Origin: an uncultured Schlesneria sp.
GTDB lineage: Bacteria; Planctomycetota; Planctomycetia; Planctomycetales; Planctomycetaceae
DNA: 64,000 nt
Direction of reading: 5' to 3'
Assembly (NCBI GenBank): GCA_903840265.1
Contig: CAIMFH010000147.1
Location: 147,458 to 211,457 of the forward strand
Positions 46,093-56,913 of the stretch are shown here, one piece after another; position 1 is the stretch's first letter; each line of letters starts with the position of its first letter. The notes beneath the pieces are model-generated. The model did no database searches, was not told the origin of the DNA, and worked only from the letters and a program-made list of their open reading frames with translations. Both the position numbers and the translations under genes were made by a program.

Positions 46093-47400
46093 TTAGCCAA
46101 TCAATTCTTTGATCGCCGTGCCACCGTTGGCAATCTTCATTGGACGACCACGCTTCGAGGTATGAACCGTATCGAGCGGAATCCCCAACGCATGAGCGAC
46201 GGTCGCCCAAATGTCGCCAGGCTGGTAAGACTTGTCGCTGGAGACCGAGGTACCGTCCTTGTCGGTTTCACCGACCGCGATACCACCCTTCAGTCCGCCG
46301 CCACCGATCATCACCGACCAGCTAGCTGCCCAGTGATCGCGACCCACGTCCTGATTGATGCGTGGCGTACGAGCGAACTCGCCCATCCACACCAGGACCG
46401 TGTCGTCCAGCATTCCACGCTGCTTCAGGTCGGCGGTCAAACCGGCGATCCCTGCATCCAGTTGTGGCAGGCGTTGAGTCTTCAGCGTCTGGAACACGTT
46501 GGCATGCAAGTCCCAGCCACCGAAATCGACTTCGACGAATGGAACGCCAGATTCAACCAGGCGACGAGCCATCAACAGGCTGCGACCGAATTGATTACCG
46601 CCACCCATACCCATCGCACCAGCGACTGGGGTTGGGCTGTACATGTCGAGAATTTCTTTCTTCTCGTCGTTGACCTTGAACGCAGCCATCTGCTTCGAAG
46701 TCATCAGATTGACGGCCTTCTGGTAGATGTCCTTGTGAGCTTGACCAGAATCACCACGCTGTGAGCCGATGAAGTTGTCTTCAACAACACCCAGCATGCT
46801 CAGACGTTGATTCAGACGATCTGGGCCCAGGTCGCCCATGCTCGCGTTGCGGATGCTGCCGCTATTGTCGACGAGGAATGGAGCGTGAGCCATGCCCATG
46901 AAGCCGGGGCTGCTACCGCCGCCACCGATCGAAACGAACGCTGGGATTTCCAGTTCTTTGCGCTTCGTTCCCAATTCGTAGCTGACGACCGAACCGAATG
47001 CTGGGTGAACAACAGTTGGGTTTGGGACATAAGCAGTGTGCATGTAGTAGCGACCACGACCGTGATCTGCTTCGCGGGTGCTCATGGCACGCACGACGGA
47101 CAGATTGTCCATGACCTGAGCGGTCTTGGGCATGTGTTCGCTGATCTGCAGATCGCCCTTGGTCGAGATCGGCTGGAATTCTCCACCGTTCTTGGAACCC
47201 GGCTTGAGGTCCCAGATATCGATCGATGGAGGACCACCGCTCATCCACATCAGGATGCAAGATTTTCGTCGCTTCTTCAGTTCGTCGGCGTTGGCCCGAA
47301 CGTGTGCAATGAAGTCGAGAGCAGGCAGAGTCGCTGCACCAGCCGCCATATGCCGCATGAAGTGCCGTCGGGACATGCCATCTGGCGTCTGAAATTCCAT
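46093..47400 (-). CDS. DUF1501 family exported protein
   Basis: 435 residues from the ATG at 47400 (GGAGTGATTCAC upstream). A Tat-like signal ([20 protein letters not shown]) leads to the DUF1501 core: [72 protein letters not shown] and [20 protein letters not shown]. The core belongs to the alkaline phosphatase/sulfatase superfamily, but the usual activity has not been shown. The upstream DUF1549/DUF1553 gene ends 78 bases away, the standard two-gene arrangement in planctomycetes. Confidence 0.92.
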   Translation of the reverse strand: MEFQTPDGMSRRHFMRHMAAGAATLPALDFIAHVRANADELKKRRKSCILMWMSGGPPSIDIWDLKPGSKNGGEFQPISTKGDLQISEHMPKTAQVMDNLSVVRAMSTREADHGRGRYYMHTAYVPNPTVVHPAFGSVVSYELGTKRKELEIPAFVSIGGGGSSPGFMGMAHAPFLVDNSGSIRNASMGDLGPDRLNQRLSMLGVVEDNFIGSQRGDSGQAHKDIYQKAVNLMTSKQMAAFKVNDEKKEILDMYSPTPVAGAMGMGGGNQFGRSLLMARRLVESGVPFVEVDFGGWDLHANVFQTLKTQRLPQLDAGIAGLTADLKQRGMLDDTVLVWMGEFARTPRINQDVGRDHWAASWSVMIGGGGLKGGIAVGETDKDGTSVSSDKSYQPGDIWATVAHALGIPLDTVHTSKRGRPMKIANGGTAIKELIG

Positions 47401-47478
47401 GTGAATCACTCCAGTTTCGTTGTGAAGAACTCGGTAACTTGAATTCAAAACCAAGGGAAATCGACCGTCATCCGACGA

Positions 47479-49131
47479 TCAGTGGTTAAAGATGAACTCA
47501 TTCGAGTTCAACAGAGCCCAGAACAAATCTTGGTAGATAGTCAGCGGATCACGGCTCGACTTCAGATACTTCGTAGCCGCAGCCATCTCCGGCCGTGTTG
47601 GCTGACGACCCAGCGAGGTCATGTACAAACGACCAATCTTTTGAGCATCGTTGCCGCGACCTGCCAGCACATCACCCAGATGGCTTCCAGCCTTGATGCT
47701 AACAGCGTCTTGGACCAGTTCGCCGTTCATCATCATTAGAGCTTGCGGAATTGTGCCGTCGAATGAATTCGATTCTTCGCCGTCATCCGTCCCGAAAGCC
47801 TGCACAAACTGCTGCAACCATACCTGGCGCTGTTTCTCTGACTGTTCCCAACCTGAACGACCCGACTTGTGCGCATTCGTGGCAACGATCAGGGAGTCGT
47901 ACAATTGCTCTGCCGTCATCGATTTTAGATAGACATGCGAGAACAGAGCCGCTTCACCAGCAGCAGGGTTGTCACGTTCGTTTTTCTTCGTGCCGCGACT
48001 GGTCAGGTTGTACGCTTCGCTGTTGGCGATCCAACGCATCAATTGTTTGCAGTCATAACCACTCTTCACGAACTCTTCAGCCAAACGGTCCAACAGTGCT
48101 GGATGCGTCGAAGGATTGTGCGGACCCAAGTCATCGACGGGACGGGTAAACCCGTAGCCGAAGAACTGACTCCAAGTACGATTAACCATCGCCATTGCGA
48201 TCATTGGCTTTTCGCCAGTGACCATCAACTTGGCCAACTCTTTGCGGCGATCCGTTGATTCGCCAGGATCGACTTCCGAACCGAGATAAATCGGGTAGGC
48301 AACCTGCATCAAACCGTTGCGTTTTTCGAAGTAGACGGGGCCCGAGAAACCGCGTTCGACGATTTCTGAGTAGTCATCCACCATCCGACCCGTTTTGGAG
48401 TCGAACTTGCGATGATCGATCTTGCCTGTTTGACGGAAGAAGCTGTTGAATTGCCAGAACTGATCCTGCTTCCAATCATTGAACGGATGGTTATGGCACT
48501 GAGTGCACTGCACTTGCATGCCGAGGAACAATCGCGTTGTCTTGGCAGTCATCTGGACGGCGTCGTCATTGTCCTGCATCTGAGCGAGCAGGAAGTTGAC
48601 GGCCCCATTCTCTTCGTAGTGCCCTTCGGCGGTCACCAAGTCGGAGACAATGTCATTCCAGCGTCGATTCTTACCGAAGGCTTCTCGGAAGAACTTTTGC
48701 ATCCCGGCACGGCTAACGCGACGAGGAGTCTGCTGACCGATGCACAGATTCGTCCAGACCGTGGTCCAGTTACGAACATAGGCAGGATCATCCAGCAGCT
48801 TGTCGATCACCTTCGTGCGCTTGGCCTTGTCTTTATCGGCGGCAAATGCTTCGACTTCTTCCAAGGATGGCACATGACCATTGATGTCGAGATAAACGCG
48901 ACGCAACCATTCGTAGTCATCCGCGACTGGCGAAGGAGTGACTTCGTTGTCTTTCCACGCTTCGCGGATTTGACGATTGATCTCGGTCACAATCACGTCG
49001 GACGAACCGGTCGTGAATTCCTCAGCCGCGAAGACTGACCCGCCGGCGATCAGCGCAAATGCTGTCAAACTGAACAAGGCTGCCAGATTCTGTCGGCACT
49101 GAATTTGTCGGGTCTGACACTTTCGCATCAT
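47479..49131 (-). CDS. DUF1549/DUF1553 exported c-type haem protein
   Basis: 550 residues. A signal peptide (about 15-36, ending GSVFA) precedes DUF1549 (DYEWLRRVYLDINGHVPSLE) and the haem c motif CTQCH (209-213). DUF1553 follows (VNRTWSQFFGYGFTRPVDDL, HPALLDRLAEEFVKSGYDCK) to the same tail, DLFWALLNSNEF, as the protein at 43282. The paired ATGs at 49131 and 49128 follow a GGGTGGCGAG site. This copy lacks the anti-sigma-like N-terminus, so it is a clean secreted form of the same family. It is co-transcribed with the DUF1501 gene. Confidence 0.92.
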   Translation of the reverse strand: MMRKCQTRQIQCRQNLAALFSLTAFALIAGGSVFAAEEFTTGSSDVIVTEINRQIREAWKDNEVTPSPVADDYEWLRRVYLDINGHVPSLEEVEAFAADKDKAKRTKVIDKLLDDPAYVRNWTTVWTNLCIGQQTPRRVSRAGMQKFFREAFGKNRRWNDIVSDLVTAEGHYEENGAVNFLLAQMQDNDDAVQMTAKTTRLFLGMQVQCTQCHNHPFNDWKQDQFWQFNSFFRQTGKIDHRKFDSKTGRMVDDYSEIVERGFSGPVYFEKRNGLMQVAYPIYLGSEVDPGESTDRRKELAKLMVTGEKPMIAMAMVNRTWSQFFGYGFTRPVDDLGPHNPSTHPALLDRLAEEFVKSGYDCKQLMRWIANSEAYNLTSRGTKKNERDNPAAGEAALFSHVYLKSMTAEQLYDSLIVATNAHKSGRSGWEQSEKQRQVWLQQFVQAFGTDDGEESNSFDGTIPQALMMMNGELVQDAVSIKAGSHLGDVLAGRGNDAQKIGRLYMTSLGRQPTRPEMAAATKYLKSSRDPLTIYQDLFWALLNSNEFIFNH

Positions 49132-49493
49132 GGACTCGCCACCCTTTCCGCTAAATAACTTTTAGGCCTGTCGACGCATCTTCCTGCCCTACAAGAGGCT
49201 GGAGATGCTGCCTGTCAGGTATCAGAATAACCCACGGGACTTTGGTAATATTCGTTGAGATCTTATCAGAATTCGCGCATCAGTCCACAAAAATCGACAC
49301 AACCTCATTTTTCATCAGTGATTGTGAAAAACCAAGTCGACGTAATCGTAATATCTGCCAACTCGAAAATTTGACTATAGTTTGGCCAAAAAGTATTGGC
49401 GTGAAGAACACCTAGGTGCGAACCAACAACGGCGAGCGGCGAATTGCTCGTCGAAGAGCCTCTCGCAGTCAGAAATTGACCTTCCTAAACTAC
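49132..49493 (-). other. intergenic region between tandem minus-strand genes
   Basis: 362 bases. The stretch near 49230-49400 is more AT-rich than its surroundings and should carry the promoter of the DUF1549/DUF1501 pair. No repeat, RNA or gene is recognised. Confidence 0.4.
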
Positions 49494-50222
49494 TTACTCG
49501 CCACGTAACTTCTTACCCAGTTTATTGATGGCGTCACCGCATTCTTTGCGGACCGCATTGAAGCCAGCCACGGTGACCGCGGATTCTTTCAGATAGTCGA
49601 GAATAATCGCTTCCGCACGGGCGATTTCGCGGCAAACTTCAGGAACTTCCGATGCGATCTCTGCCGGGACGGTCGTGACACCGTTCAGGTCGCCGTGCAA
49701 CAGGTCACCTGGATAGATAATAATGCCGCCCACCGTAATTGGGACATTAATCGAGATGATGTGGCAATAACCGTGAGCAGCGATTGCTCCATTGGTAAAG
49801 GCGGGGAAATTCAGACCATCGACCTGAGCGAGGTCGCGACCAGCCCCGGAAGTAATCAGGCCCTGAGCCCCAAATCGTTTGTAGGTGGTACACATGACTT
49901 CGCCGAAGGTGGCCGACGCGCACGGTTCGTCCAGGTCTTGAAAGACGATCACCGGGGGGCCGGGAATCTCGCTCATGGCATCGAGTTGAGCTCCGATACT
50001 TCCATAGACATCTCCACCGCGCGGCGGCGCCATACTGCGGAAGGTTGAAGTCAATGCGTAACCGACCATAGGTGGAAACGCAGGAAAACAAGCTTTAATC
50101 GTTTCATTCATATAGCCGGTGTTACGCGGCCGCAAATTCCAAAGTTCGACGGCATTGCAGACCGTAGGCGAATCAAACTGGCGTAGTTCAGCAAGTTGTT
50201 CGGGCGAAAGACCGGCAGGCAT
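49494..50222 (-). CDS. RraA/HMG-aldolase-like family protein
   Basis: 242 residues. The segment [20 protein letters not shown], the glycine-rich [20 protein letters not shown] and the [23 protein letters not shown] tail are diagnostic of the RraA/4-hydroxy-4-methyl-2-oxoglutarate aldolase family. The SGAGRD-type loop (Arg-Asp in GRD) and GDLLHGD correspond to the substrate- and metal-binding loops of HMG aldolases. Members may act as aldolases, oxaloacetate decarboxylases or RNase E inhibitors; the context does not decide. The ATG at 50222 follows AAGGAACAGT. Confidence 0.88.
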   Translation of the reverse strand: MPAGLSPEQLAELRQFDSPTVCNAVELWNLRPRNTGYMNETIKACFPAFPPMVGYALTSTFRSMAPPRGGDVYGSIGAQLDAMSEIPGPPVIVFQDLDEPCASATFGEVMCTTYKRFGAQGLITSGAGRDLAQVDGLNFPAFTNGAIAAHGYCHIISINVPITVGGIIIYPGDLLHGDLNGVTTVPAEIASEVPEVCREIARAEAIILDYLKESAVTVAGFNAVRKECGDAINKLGKKLRGE

Positions 50223-50412
50223 ACTGTTCCTTTCGGGCGTCCAAGGCAGGATCTAAAGGTGGGCGAGATGATACGCTGCCCACTGCAAACCGGGAAGGAA
50301 TCGCATTCTTTGTCACGATCAAGGTTCTCAAGCGGGTTCGAGGCAGGATATTATGGATCGGGTCCAAAAACGCGACCAATCGCCTGGCTCTTCAACTTAG
50401 GCAGATGTTGCC

Positions 50413-51840
50413 ATGCAAGACCGCTATCAGCCTCATCATGTTCAGGTTCCCTCTCGTCGTGAGTTTCTCTCGCGCGCAGGAGGAGGGTTCGGAGCGATCG
50501 CACTCGCAGGCCTGATGGCCGAGCAGCAGTCGCGAGCGAACGCTTCGCCACCGCCGGCCTTAAGACCGCACTTTTTTGGCAAGGCGCGAAACGTCATCTT
50601 TCTGTTTATGGATGGCGGCCCCAGTCACTTGGATACATTTGATCCGAAGCCGCTCGTCAATGAGATGGCGGGCAAGCCCTTGCCGCAGTCGATTAAACGC
50701 GTCATCACCCCGATGGGTGTTTCCGAAAATCCATTGCTGGCCAGTCAGCGAAAGTGGACGCAATACGGTGACAGCGGGTTGCCTGTGTCAGACTGGTACG
50801 CGAATGTGGGAGAGTGTGCCGATGACCTATGCGTGATTCGATCATGCACCTCTGACGCACTGAACCATGTCGGCGGCGTCTGCCAGATGAACACCGGAAG
50901 CATGCTGGCGGGGCGGCCAAGCTTGGGAGCGTGGGTGAACTACGGATTAGGATCCGAGAACCGTAATCTGCCTGGATTCGTGGTGATGATGGACAGCGAT
51001 CGCGAGCCGCCAGGGGGCAATCGCATCTGGGGTTCTGGCTTCATGCCGGCGACGCATCAAGGAACGAAGTTTCTCGCAGGAAAACGCCCGATTCTATACC
51101 TGGACACTCCGGAAGGAATCAGTGATCAGCGGCAACTCGGGAAGTTAGGTTTCATTGACGAACTGAATCGACAACATTCGGCATTGCGACCCGGCGATAG
51201 CGAACTTGAGGCGCGGATCGCCTCGTACGAACTGGCGTTTCGCATGCAAGCGCAGGCCCCCGAAGCAGTCGACTTGTCGAATGAAACTCAGCAGACGCAA
51301 GAAGCGTACGGAATGACTGAAAAGCGGACTCAGGCATTTGGCCGAAACTGTCTGCTGGCCCGTCGGCTGATCGAACGAGGAGTTCGCTTCGTCCAGCTCT
51401 ATTCGGGATCCGGCAGCAAGTGGGATGCTCACAGCAAAATCGAAGAGAATCACAGCCTGCATTGCAGCGAAACCGACAAGCCCATCGCCGCACTGCTGCG
51501 CGATCTGAAGCAACGCGGATTGCTGGACGAAACGCTCGTCATCTGGGGTGGCGAGTTTGGCCGAACGCCGATGAGCGAGAAGGGTGATGGTCGCGATCAC
51601 AATCCGTACGGGTTCACCACTTGGCTGGCCGGTGGCGGTGTGAAGGGTGGCCAAGTCATCGGAGCGACCGATGAATTCGGAATGCACGCCGTCGATCAAA
51701 AAGTCCACGTGCATTCACTACACGCCACGATCCTGGCGGCAATGGGGGTCGATCACACTGAACTGATCTACCGGTTGCAGGGGCGAGCCGAACGTGCCAC
51801 CGTCAACGAAGGTGAGATCGTCAGTCGTGCATTTGGCTGA
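50413..51840 (+). CDS. DUF1501 family exported protein
   Basis: 475 residues with a Tat signal (SRREFLSRAGGGFGAIALAG). DUF1501 core motifs are clear: VIFLFMDGGPSHLDTFDPKP, NHVGGVCQMNTGSMLAGRPS, LARRLIERGVRFVQLYSGSG, LVIWGGEFGRTP and KGDGRDHNPYGFTTWLAGGGV. The Asp/His and metal-loop-like residues are of the alkaline phosphatase superfamily type. It is a stand-alone copy: no DUF1549 gene is directly attached, although this pairing is usual. A strong terminator follows. It is divergent from the RraA-like gene. Confidence 0.92.
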   Translation: MQDRYQPHHVQVPSRREFLSRAGGGFGAIALAGLMAEQQSRANASPPPALRPHFFGKARNVIFLFMDGGPSHLDTFDPKPLVNEMAGKPLPQSIKRVITPMGVSENPLLASQRKWTQYGDSGLPVSDWYANVGECADDLCVIRSCTSDALNHVGGVCQMNTGSMLAGRPSLGAWVNYGLGSENRNLPGFVVMMDSDREPPGGNRIWGSGFMPATHQGTKFLAGKRPILYLDTPEGISDQRQLGKLGFIDELNRQHSALRPGDSELEARIASYELAFRMQAQAPEAVDLSNETQQTQEAYGMTEKRTQAFGRNCLLARRLIERGVRFVQLYSGSGSKWDAHSKIEENHSLHCSETDKPIAALLRDLKQRGLLDETLVIWGGEFGRTPMSEKGDGRDHNPYGFTTWLAGGGVKGGQVIGATDEFGMHAVDQKVHVHSLHATILAAMGVDHTELIYRLQGRAERATVNEGEIVSRAFG

Positions 51841-51866
51841 GTGCAGGTCGTTGCTGACAGATAATG

Positions 51867-51899
51867 AAGAAGCCCCGCTGATGAGCGGGGCTTCTTTTT
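51867..51899 (+). terminator. rho-independent terminator
   Basis: AAGAAGCCCCGCT / AGCGGGGCTTCTT perfect 13-base stem with a 4-base loop and a T run. It lies 26 bases after the DUF1501 stop and also faces the convergent coiled-coil gene. Confidence 0.92.
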
Positions 51900-51921
51900 A
51901 TTCAGCAGTCCGTCGCCGACG

Positions 51922-53460
51922 TTACTTTGCGGCTGGCGTGAACAGCTTGCTGGTGTGTCCGTCAGACGATTTCTGAGGAGCAGACTTCTTGGAAGTTGCC
52001 GAATTGAAACTTCCGGAAACGCTGCCAGTCGATGATCGATCACCGATCGATTCACCTGCGGAGGCACTGGCAGCTCCGGCCTTCAAATTGAAGGGACGTT
52101 CTTGACCTGGGCGGAACATGCGTCGCTTCGATTCGAAGCCGATGAAGGCCAGGAAGTCGTTCAACTTAATCGTGCGCACGCCGTTCACACGAGCTTCCTT
52201 GACCATTTCGATTTCGTGCTTGCGGATCTCATTCACGCGATCGCGTTCGGTCACTGGAACTTGATCAGGTTCGGGTATCAGCCCGCGAACCAGGAACTTC
52301 GTGTGGACAGTGATCTTCGAACCTTCTGGCAATCGCTTGCCGTTTTCGTCCACATAGGTGTCGACATCAGCACCCGAAATCGCGAGTAACTGCTTCAGTT
52401 CTTCCCAATCGCTTTTGCCGTCGCCATCGAGGTCCATCAAACCGACGAAGGCGATCTTCTCAACCAGGCCAGGGCTCCACAGAGGAGTATAAATCAGATC
52501 GTTGGCCACCATGGGGCGGAACAGGTCTTCATCCAGGATCCGGGCTTCCGCAATGTGAGATCCCAGGATGCGGGTCACTTCAATCTTGCCTTTGATGTCC
52601 TCAGCCCCACGGCCGACACCATGGTTTTCCTTTGAGTACACGCTAAAGGTCATACGTGGCTTCAGGAAATCGTCTGATCCCAAGTTGATCCAGACGAGCT
52701 TCGCCGAGTTGTCGACTCGTTGAATCAAACCCTTGGCGATCTCGAAACTGGTTTTCTCGATTTCGTTCAGCTTCTCTCGCAGAAGTTCGATGCGGTTTTC
52801 CAGTTGGGCGACTTCGTTGTTCTTGGTCTTCAAAGTCTTCTCGTGAGCTTCCTTTTCCGCAGCCAGATCAGCGGTCAGAGTGTTGTTGTCCTGCTTGACC
52901 TTGTCCAGTTCGTCCTGCTTGGCTTTCAGTCGTTCGTCCTGCACCGAGATCACATCACGTTTATCGGACTCGGCCTTCGTTTGAGCTTTGCTCGCGGTAT
53001 CGACCCGAGCGTTCAGCTTGTCACGTTCAGCCTTCAGATCCTTCTCCAACGTCGCAACTTGGCCAGCCTTGGAATCGCGATCGGCCAAGGCCGCATCGAG
53101 AGCTTCACGCAGTTTCTGCATGGACTCCGCATAGTCTTTACCGGCAAACTCTTTGCCGAAGTCAGCCATGTTCTTCAGGGCGGCCGCTTTGACGGTGTTG
53201 GCGTTTTGCGGATTGGTGGCGTCATCCACCAAGTCGAACATGTAACCGATCGTCTTCTTCAGAGCCTGAACTTCGTCGACGCGCGCCGACACCAGTCGCT
53301 TGGAATCGCTGACTTGCTTGGTCAGCTCCGTCATCGCCGCCGCTTGATCCGAATATTCCCGGTGGTTCATGTATGAAACAATGCCCAGCACGACCGTAAT
53401 CATCACGAAGACAATCAACGCGTAGTGGACAGCACCAGGTTTGTTGGAAGCGGCAGCCAT
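51922..53460 (-). CDS. membrane-anchored coiled-coil protein of unknown function
   Basis: 512 residues from the ATG at 53460 (GGAGGGAAATCCC directly upstream). One membrane helix lies at about 12-31 and a long coiled coil follows (about 36-240; LKKTIGYMFDLVD, then repeated Lys/Glu/Leu heptads). A soluble C-terminal domain (about 245-450) contains VWINLGSDDFLKPRMTFSVY, GLMDLDGDGKSDWEELKQLL and FLVRGLIPEPDQVPVTERDR. The DLDGDGKSDWEE stretch is EF-hand-like. The tail is Ala/Ser-rich. No family recognised. Likely an envelope structural or tethering protein. Confidence 0.75.
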   Translation of the reverse strand: MAAASNKPGAVHYALIVFVMITVVLGIVSYMNHREYSDQAAAMTELTKQVSDSKRLVSARVDEVQALKKTIGYMFDLVDDATNPQNANTVKAAALKNMADFGKEFAGKDYAESMQKLREALDAALADRDSKAGQVATLEKDLKAERDKLNARVDTASKAQTKAESDKRDVISVQDERLKAKQDELDKVKQDNNTLTADLAAEKEAHEKTLKTKNNEVAQLENRIELLREKLNEIEKTSFEIAKGLIQRVDNSAKLVWINLGSDDFLKPRMTFSVYSKENHGVGRGAEDIKGKIEVTRILGSHIAEARILDEDLFRPMVANDLIYTPLWSPGLVEKIAFVGLMDLDGDGKSDWEELKQLLAISGADVDTYVDENGKRLPEGSKITVHTKFLVRGLIPEPDQVPVTERDRVNEIRKHEIEMVKEARVNGVRTIKLNDFLAFIGFESKRRMFRPGQERPFNLKAGAASASAGESIGDRSSTGSVSGSFNSATSKKSAPQKSSDGHTSKLFTPAAK

Positions 53461-53931
53461 GGGATTTCCCTCCGGCAAACGTTAAGACATGGATTTCAGG
53501 CGGCAAACCTGCGGATGGGCAAGGCGTTGCGGCAAAAAAGCAACCAACAGTGGTTTTGGAACGTGCTGGTTGAGTTTGCTAGATCTACCTAGTGTTACGG
53601 TGGCTTAGTGGTCAGTCAAGCAGTTTCCGCCGCAAGCGGAAATTCTGCCCCCTTTTTCGTTGGACGCTAATGGCTGAATGGAATTCCCAGCGGGTTCACC
53701 TCCGTCAGGGAGTGAGCGCGCGGCACTTCGTTGACGTTGTGTCGGCAGTTTCACCTCTCGCGCCTGCGATGAAACACATTTGCCAGAAGAGGTTCTGACG
53801 AGTCCGTTGGTCGGTGCCGAATAGTCCGGTTCTGCTGGCCATTCAGTCGTCGCAGGCCAATAATACTCGCTCTCCAATCGACCCGCTTCGCAGCCCCGAC
53901 TCGCTGCCGCCCACCCTCTTTCGGCGACCAA
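53461..53931. other. intergenic region between divergent genes
   Basis: 471 bases between the coiled-coil gene and polA. It contains a hairpin TTTCCGC / GCGGAAA at 53624-53642 with a 5-base loop. No gene-like frame with a binding site was found; overlapping frames on both strands are not supported. Confidence 0.4.
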
Positions 53932-56913
53932 ATGTCCGATACTGTTTTCCTGATCGACACCTTTTCCCTGATGTTTCAGGTGTTTCACGCCATTCCCCCG
54001 ATGACCAGTCCGGCAGGAATGCCGACGAACGCCGTCTTCGGATTTAGCCGCGACCTGGTTTCGCTACTCCAGGTCCACAAGCCAACTTGGCTGATCTGCG
54101 CGATGGAATCGACAGGCCCAGGCGAGCGTGAGGCCTTTTACGCAGAGTACAAAGCCCACCGCGCCCCGATGCCCGACGATCTGCGACCGCAGGTCCCTCT
54201 GTTGACGGAAGTGGTTCAGGCGTTTCGTATTCCGGCAGTTCAACATGATGGGTGGGAGGCCGACGATGTCATCGCCACGCTGACCCGCCAGGCGGTCGAA
54301 CGCGGGTATCAAGTCCGAATCGTCACCAGCGACAAAGACGCCCGACAACTGCTGGGGCCGCAGGTCCAGATGTACAACATCAGAAAGAATACGTATCTCG
54401 ACGAAGCGGCCCTCCTGGTCGATTGGGGGGTGCGTCCCGATCAGGTCGTCGACTTCCAGGCACTGGTGGGTGACGCCGTCGACAATGTTCCCGGTGTGCC
54501 GCTGGTCGGTCCGAAGAAGGCCTCGGCACTCCTCCAGCAGTTCGAAACCCTGGAAGGGGTCCTCGCCAACGCCGACAAAGCGCCCGGCGCGAAGCTGAAA
54601 GAGAATTTGAAGCAGTTCGCCGATCAAGCGCGACTCAGCCAGCATCTCGTACGTCTCAATCAGGAACTCCCTCTGAATTTCGATTGGGAAGGAACCCGCA
54701 ACGTCCAACCCGATGTCCCTGCACTGCAGGAGTTATTTCGAAAATTCGGCTTCCGGCGACTCGTGGACGATGTCCGCCAGTTCGACTCGACCGCGGCCCC
54801 TGCCCCTGAGAAGCCAGAAGCTCGATCCTCATCCCGTTCGTTGTTTGATGACGTACCGGAGCCGCGCGGTTCTGGTTTCATGCCGGCGCTGGCGGAGGAC
54901 ATGCCTACCTCGCCGAAAGAATCGTTGCCAGCCTTATCGCCCGGGGGCCCGCGCACTTGGGGGATCGTTGATACCCCTGAGAAGTTGACCGCGCTAATCA
55001 CACAACTGCGCGAGCAACCTCGATTCTGCCTCGACTTGGAAACGACAGATCTCGACCCTCGATCGGCACAAATTGTGGGTTGGGCAATCTGTTGGCGAGC
55101 GGGCGATGCCTGGTATCTGCCCACACTCGGTCCGACAGGCAGCCAACTTCTTGACGGAGCCACCGTTGTCGAAGCGATGCGATCGATCCTGGAAAATCCC
55201 TCGCTTCGACTCGTGAACCAGAACATCAAATACGATTTGATGGTGCTCGACTGCCACGGGATTCACGTCCCCGCCGACGTGATCGATGTCGACCCGATGG
55301 TTGGCGATTACCTGCTGGATCCCGGTGCCCGCTCGCATGGACTGGAGACACTGATCGAGAAGTATCTCCACCAGACCAGTATCTCGATCAAGGAACTGAT
55401 TGGCTCGGGCAAGTCGACTAAGAACATGGTCAACGTCCCGGTCGATAAAGCGGCCGAATATGCTTCGGAAGATGCCGACCTGACGCTGCAGTTGGCCGAT
55501 ATCATCACCGCGAAGCTGAAGGAACAAGGTCTGTGGGATCTCTACTGGAACCTGGAACGACCATTGATCCCGGTCCTCGTCGAGATGGAACAAATCGGCA
55601 TCCGCGTCGACTCGGATGAACTCCGCCGACAGAGCGCCAGTCTCTCCATCCGCCTCAATGAGCTCATGAAAGAGATCCACGGGATTGCCGGGCACGAGTT
55701 CAACATTGATTCGCCCAAGCAACTGCAGGTCGTGCTGTTTGAAGAGTTGAAGCTGCCGGTCAAAAAGAAGACGAAAACGGGTGCCAGCACCGATCAGGAT
55801 GTTCTTGAAGAGTTGGCCGCGCTGCATCAATTACCTGCCAAGATCATCGAACATCGCCATTTATCAAAGCTCAAGGGAACGTATCTCGACGCACTTCCGT
55901 CGCTGGTCCATTCCCGCACGGGACGTATTCATACCTCGTTCAATCAGGTCGTCGCCTCCACGGGCCGGCTTAGTTCCAGCGATCCCAATCTGCAGAACAT
56001 TCCGATTCGCACTGCTGAAGGAGAACGGATCCGACGCGCGTTCGTTGCGTCACGGAACATCCCCGTGCAGGCGCTGGCCGAGAGTGGAGCCTCCACAGTG
56101 GCACCAAAGTCAAAGAAAAGCCTCTTTGACGAGGACGACATTCATCCCGTCGACGCAGCGAGCCGCTTGTCACTACAGATGTCACGCGAAGACCGCGGTG
56201 ACTCCAACGAGGACTGGTGCCTGCTCTGCGCCGACTACTCGCAGATCGAATTGCGAGTCCTGGCTCACTACAGCCAGGATCGAGAACTGATTACCGCATT
56301 CGAGCAAGGTGTGGATATTCACACGGCCGTGGCGGCGCAAGTGTTCGGAGTCGATCGCGAAGCCGTCACCAGCGAGCAGCGACGAATGGCGAAGGCCGTG
56401 AACTTCGGCGTCATCTACGGCCAAAGCCCGTTCGGACTCGCCGCTGCACTGGGGATCGACAAGAAAGAGGCCGGCGCGTTCATCGACGGCTATTTCGCCA
56501 AGTATTCCGGAGTCGCTCAGTTCATCGAAGAGACGCTTTCTGACGTCGGACGAAATGGGTTCGCCAAAACGATTCTGGGTCGCCGACGGTTCATCGATGG
56601 AATCCGCGCCAATCGCAACCGCAGCTTGAATATGCCTGAACGAACCGCGGTGAACTCGGTCATTCAAGGTTCGGCCGCAGACTTGATCAAGCTCGCGATG
56701 CTCGCAGTGCATCGCCGCATTGAACAAGAGCAGCATCCCGGCCGCATGCTGCTGCAGATTCATGATGAACTAGTCTTCGAATCTCCTCGATCCGCCCTGC
56801 CAACGCTGGTGGAACTGGTCCGCCACGAAATGCAGAACGCGATGAAATTGTCCGTGCCGCTGGTCGTTGATGTATCGGTGGGGCAAAACTGGCTTGAGAC
56901 TCAGCCCGCGTAA
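53932..56913 (+). CDS. polA: DNA polymerase I with proofreading domain
   Basis: 993 residues. The 5'-3' nuclease domain is at about 1-290 (DTFSLMFQVFHAIPPM, WEADDVIATLTRQA, TSDKDARQLLGP). An exposed linker follows, and then a 3'-5' exonuclease domain (about 345-540) with intact acidic motifs: CLDLETTDLD, NQNIKYDLMVLD and YASEDADLTLQL. The family A polymerase domain follows with motif A ADYSQIELRVLAH (Asp768), motif B VNFGVIYGQSPFGLA and motif C IHDELVFE. About 55 residues are inserted between RRAFVA and motif A. It functions in Okazaki fragment processing and repair. No strong binding site is seen before the ATG. Confidence 0.96.
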   Translation: MSDTVFLIDTFSLMFQVFHAIPPMTSPAGMPTNAVFGFSRDLVSLLQVHKPTWLICAMESTGPGEREAFYAEYKAHRAPMPDDLRPQVPLLTEVVQAFRIPAVQHDGWEADDVIATLTRQAVERGYQVRIVTSDKDARQLLGPQVQMYNIRKNTYLDEAALLVDWGVRPDQVVDFQALVGDAVDNVPGVPLVGPKKASALLQQFETLEGVLANADKAPGAKLKENLKQFADQARLSQHLVRLNQELPLNFDWEGTRNVQPDVPALQELFRKFGFRRLVDDVRQFDSTAAPAPEKPEARSSSRSLFDDVPEPRGSGFMPALAEDMPTSPKESLPALSPGGPRTWGIVDTPEKLTALITQLREQPRFCLDLETTDLDPRSAQIVGWAICWRAGDAWYLPTLGPTGSQLLDGATVVEAMRSILENPSLRLVNQNIKYDLMVLDCHGIHVPADVIDVDPMVGDYLLDPGARSHGLETLIEKYLHQTSISIKELIGSGKSTKNMVNVPVDKAAEYASEDADLTLQLADIITAKLKEQGLWDLYWNLERPLIPVLVEMEQIGIRVDSDELRRQSASLSIRLNELMKEIHGIAGHEFNIDSPKQLQVVLFEELKLPVKKKTKTGASTDQDVLEELAALHQLPAKIIEHRHLSKLKGTYLDALPSLVHSRTGRIHTSFNQVVASTGRLSSSDPNLQNIPIRTAEGERIRRAFVASRNIPVQALAESGASTVAPKSKKSLFDEDDIHPVDAASRLSLQMSREDRGDSNEDWCLLCADYSQIELRVLAHYSQDRELITAFEQGVDIHTAVAAQVFGVDREAVTSEQRRMAKAVNFGVIYGQSPFGLAAALGIDKKEAGAFIDGYFAKYSGVAQFIEETLSDVGRNGFAKTILGRRRFIDGIRANRNRSLNMPERTAVNSVIQGSAADLIKLAMLAVHRRIEQEQHPGRMLLQIHDELVFESPRSALPTLVELVRHEMQNAMKLSVPLVVDVSVGQNWLETQPA

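Noticed and set aside
53605..53988. 127-residue minus-strand frame overlapping the polA start
   Set aside because: It overlaps the polA coding region and shows no family features.
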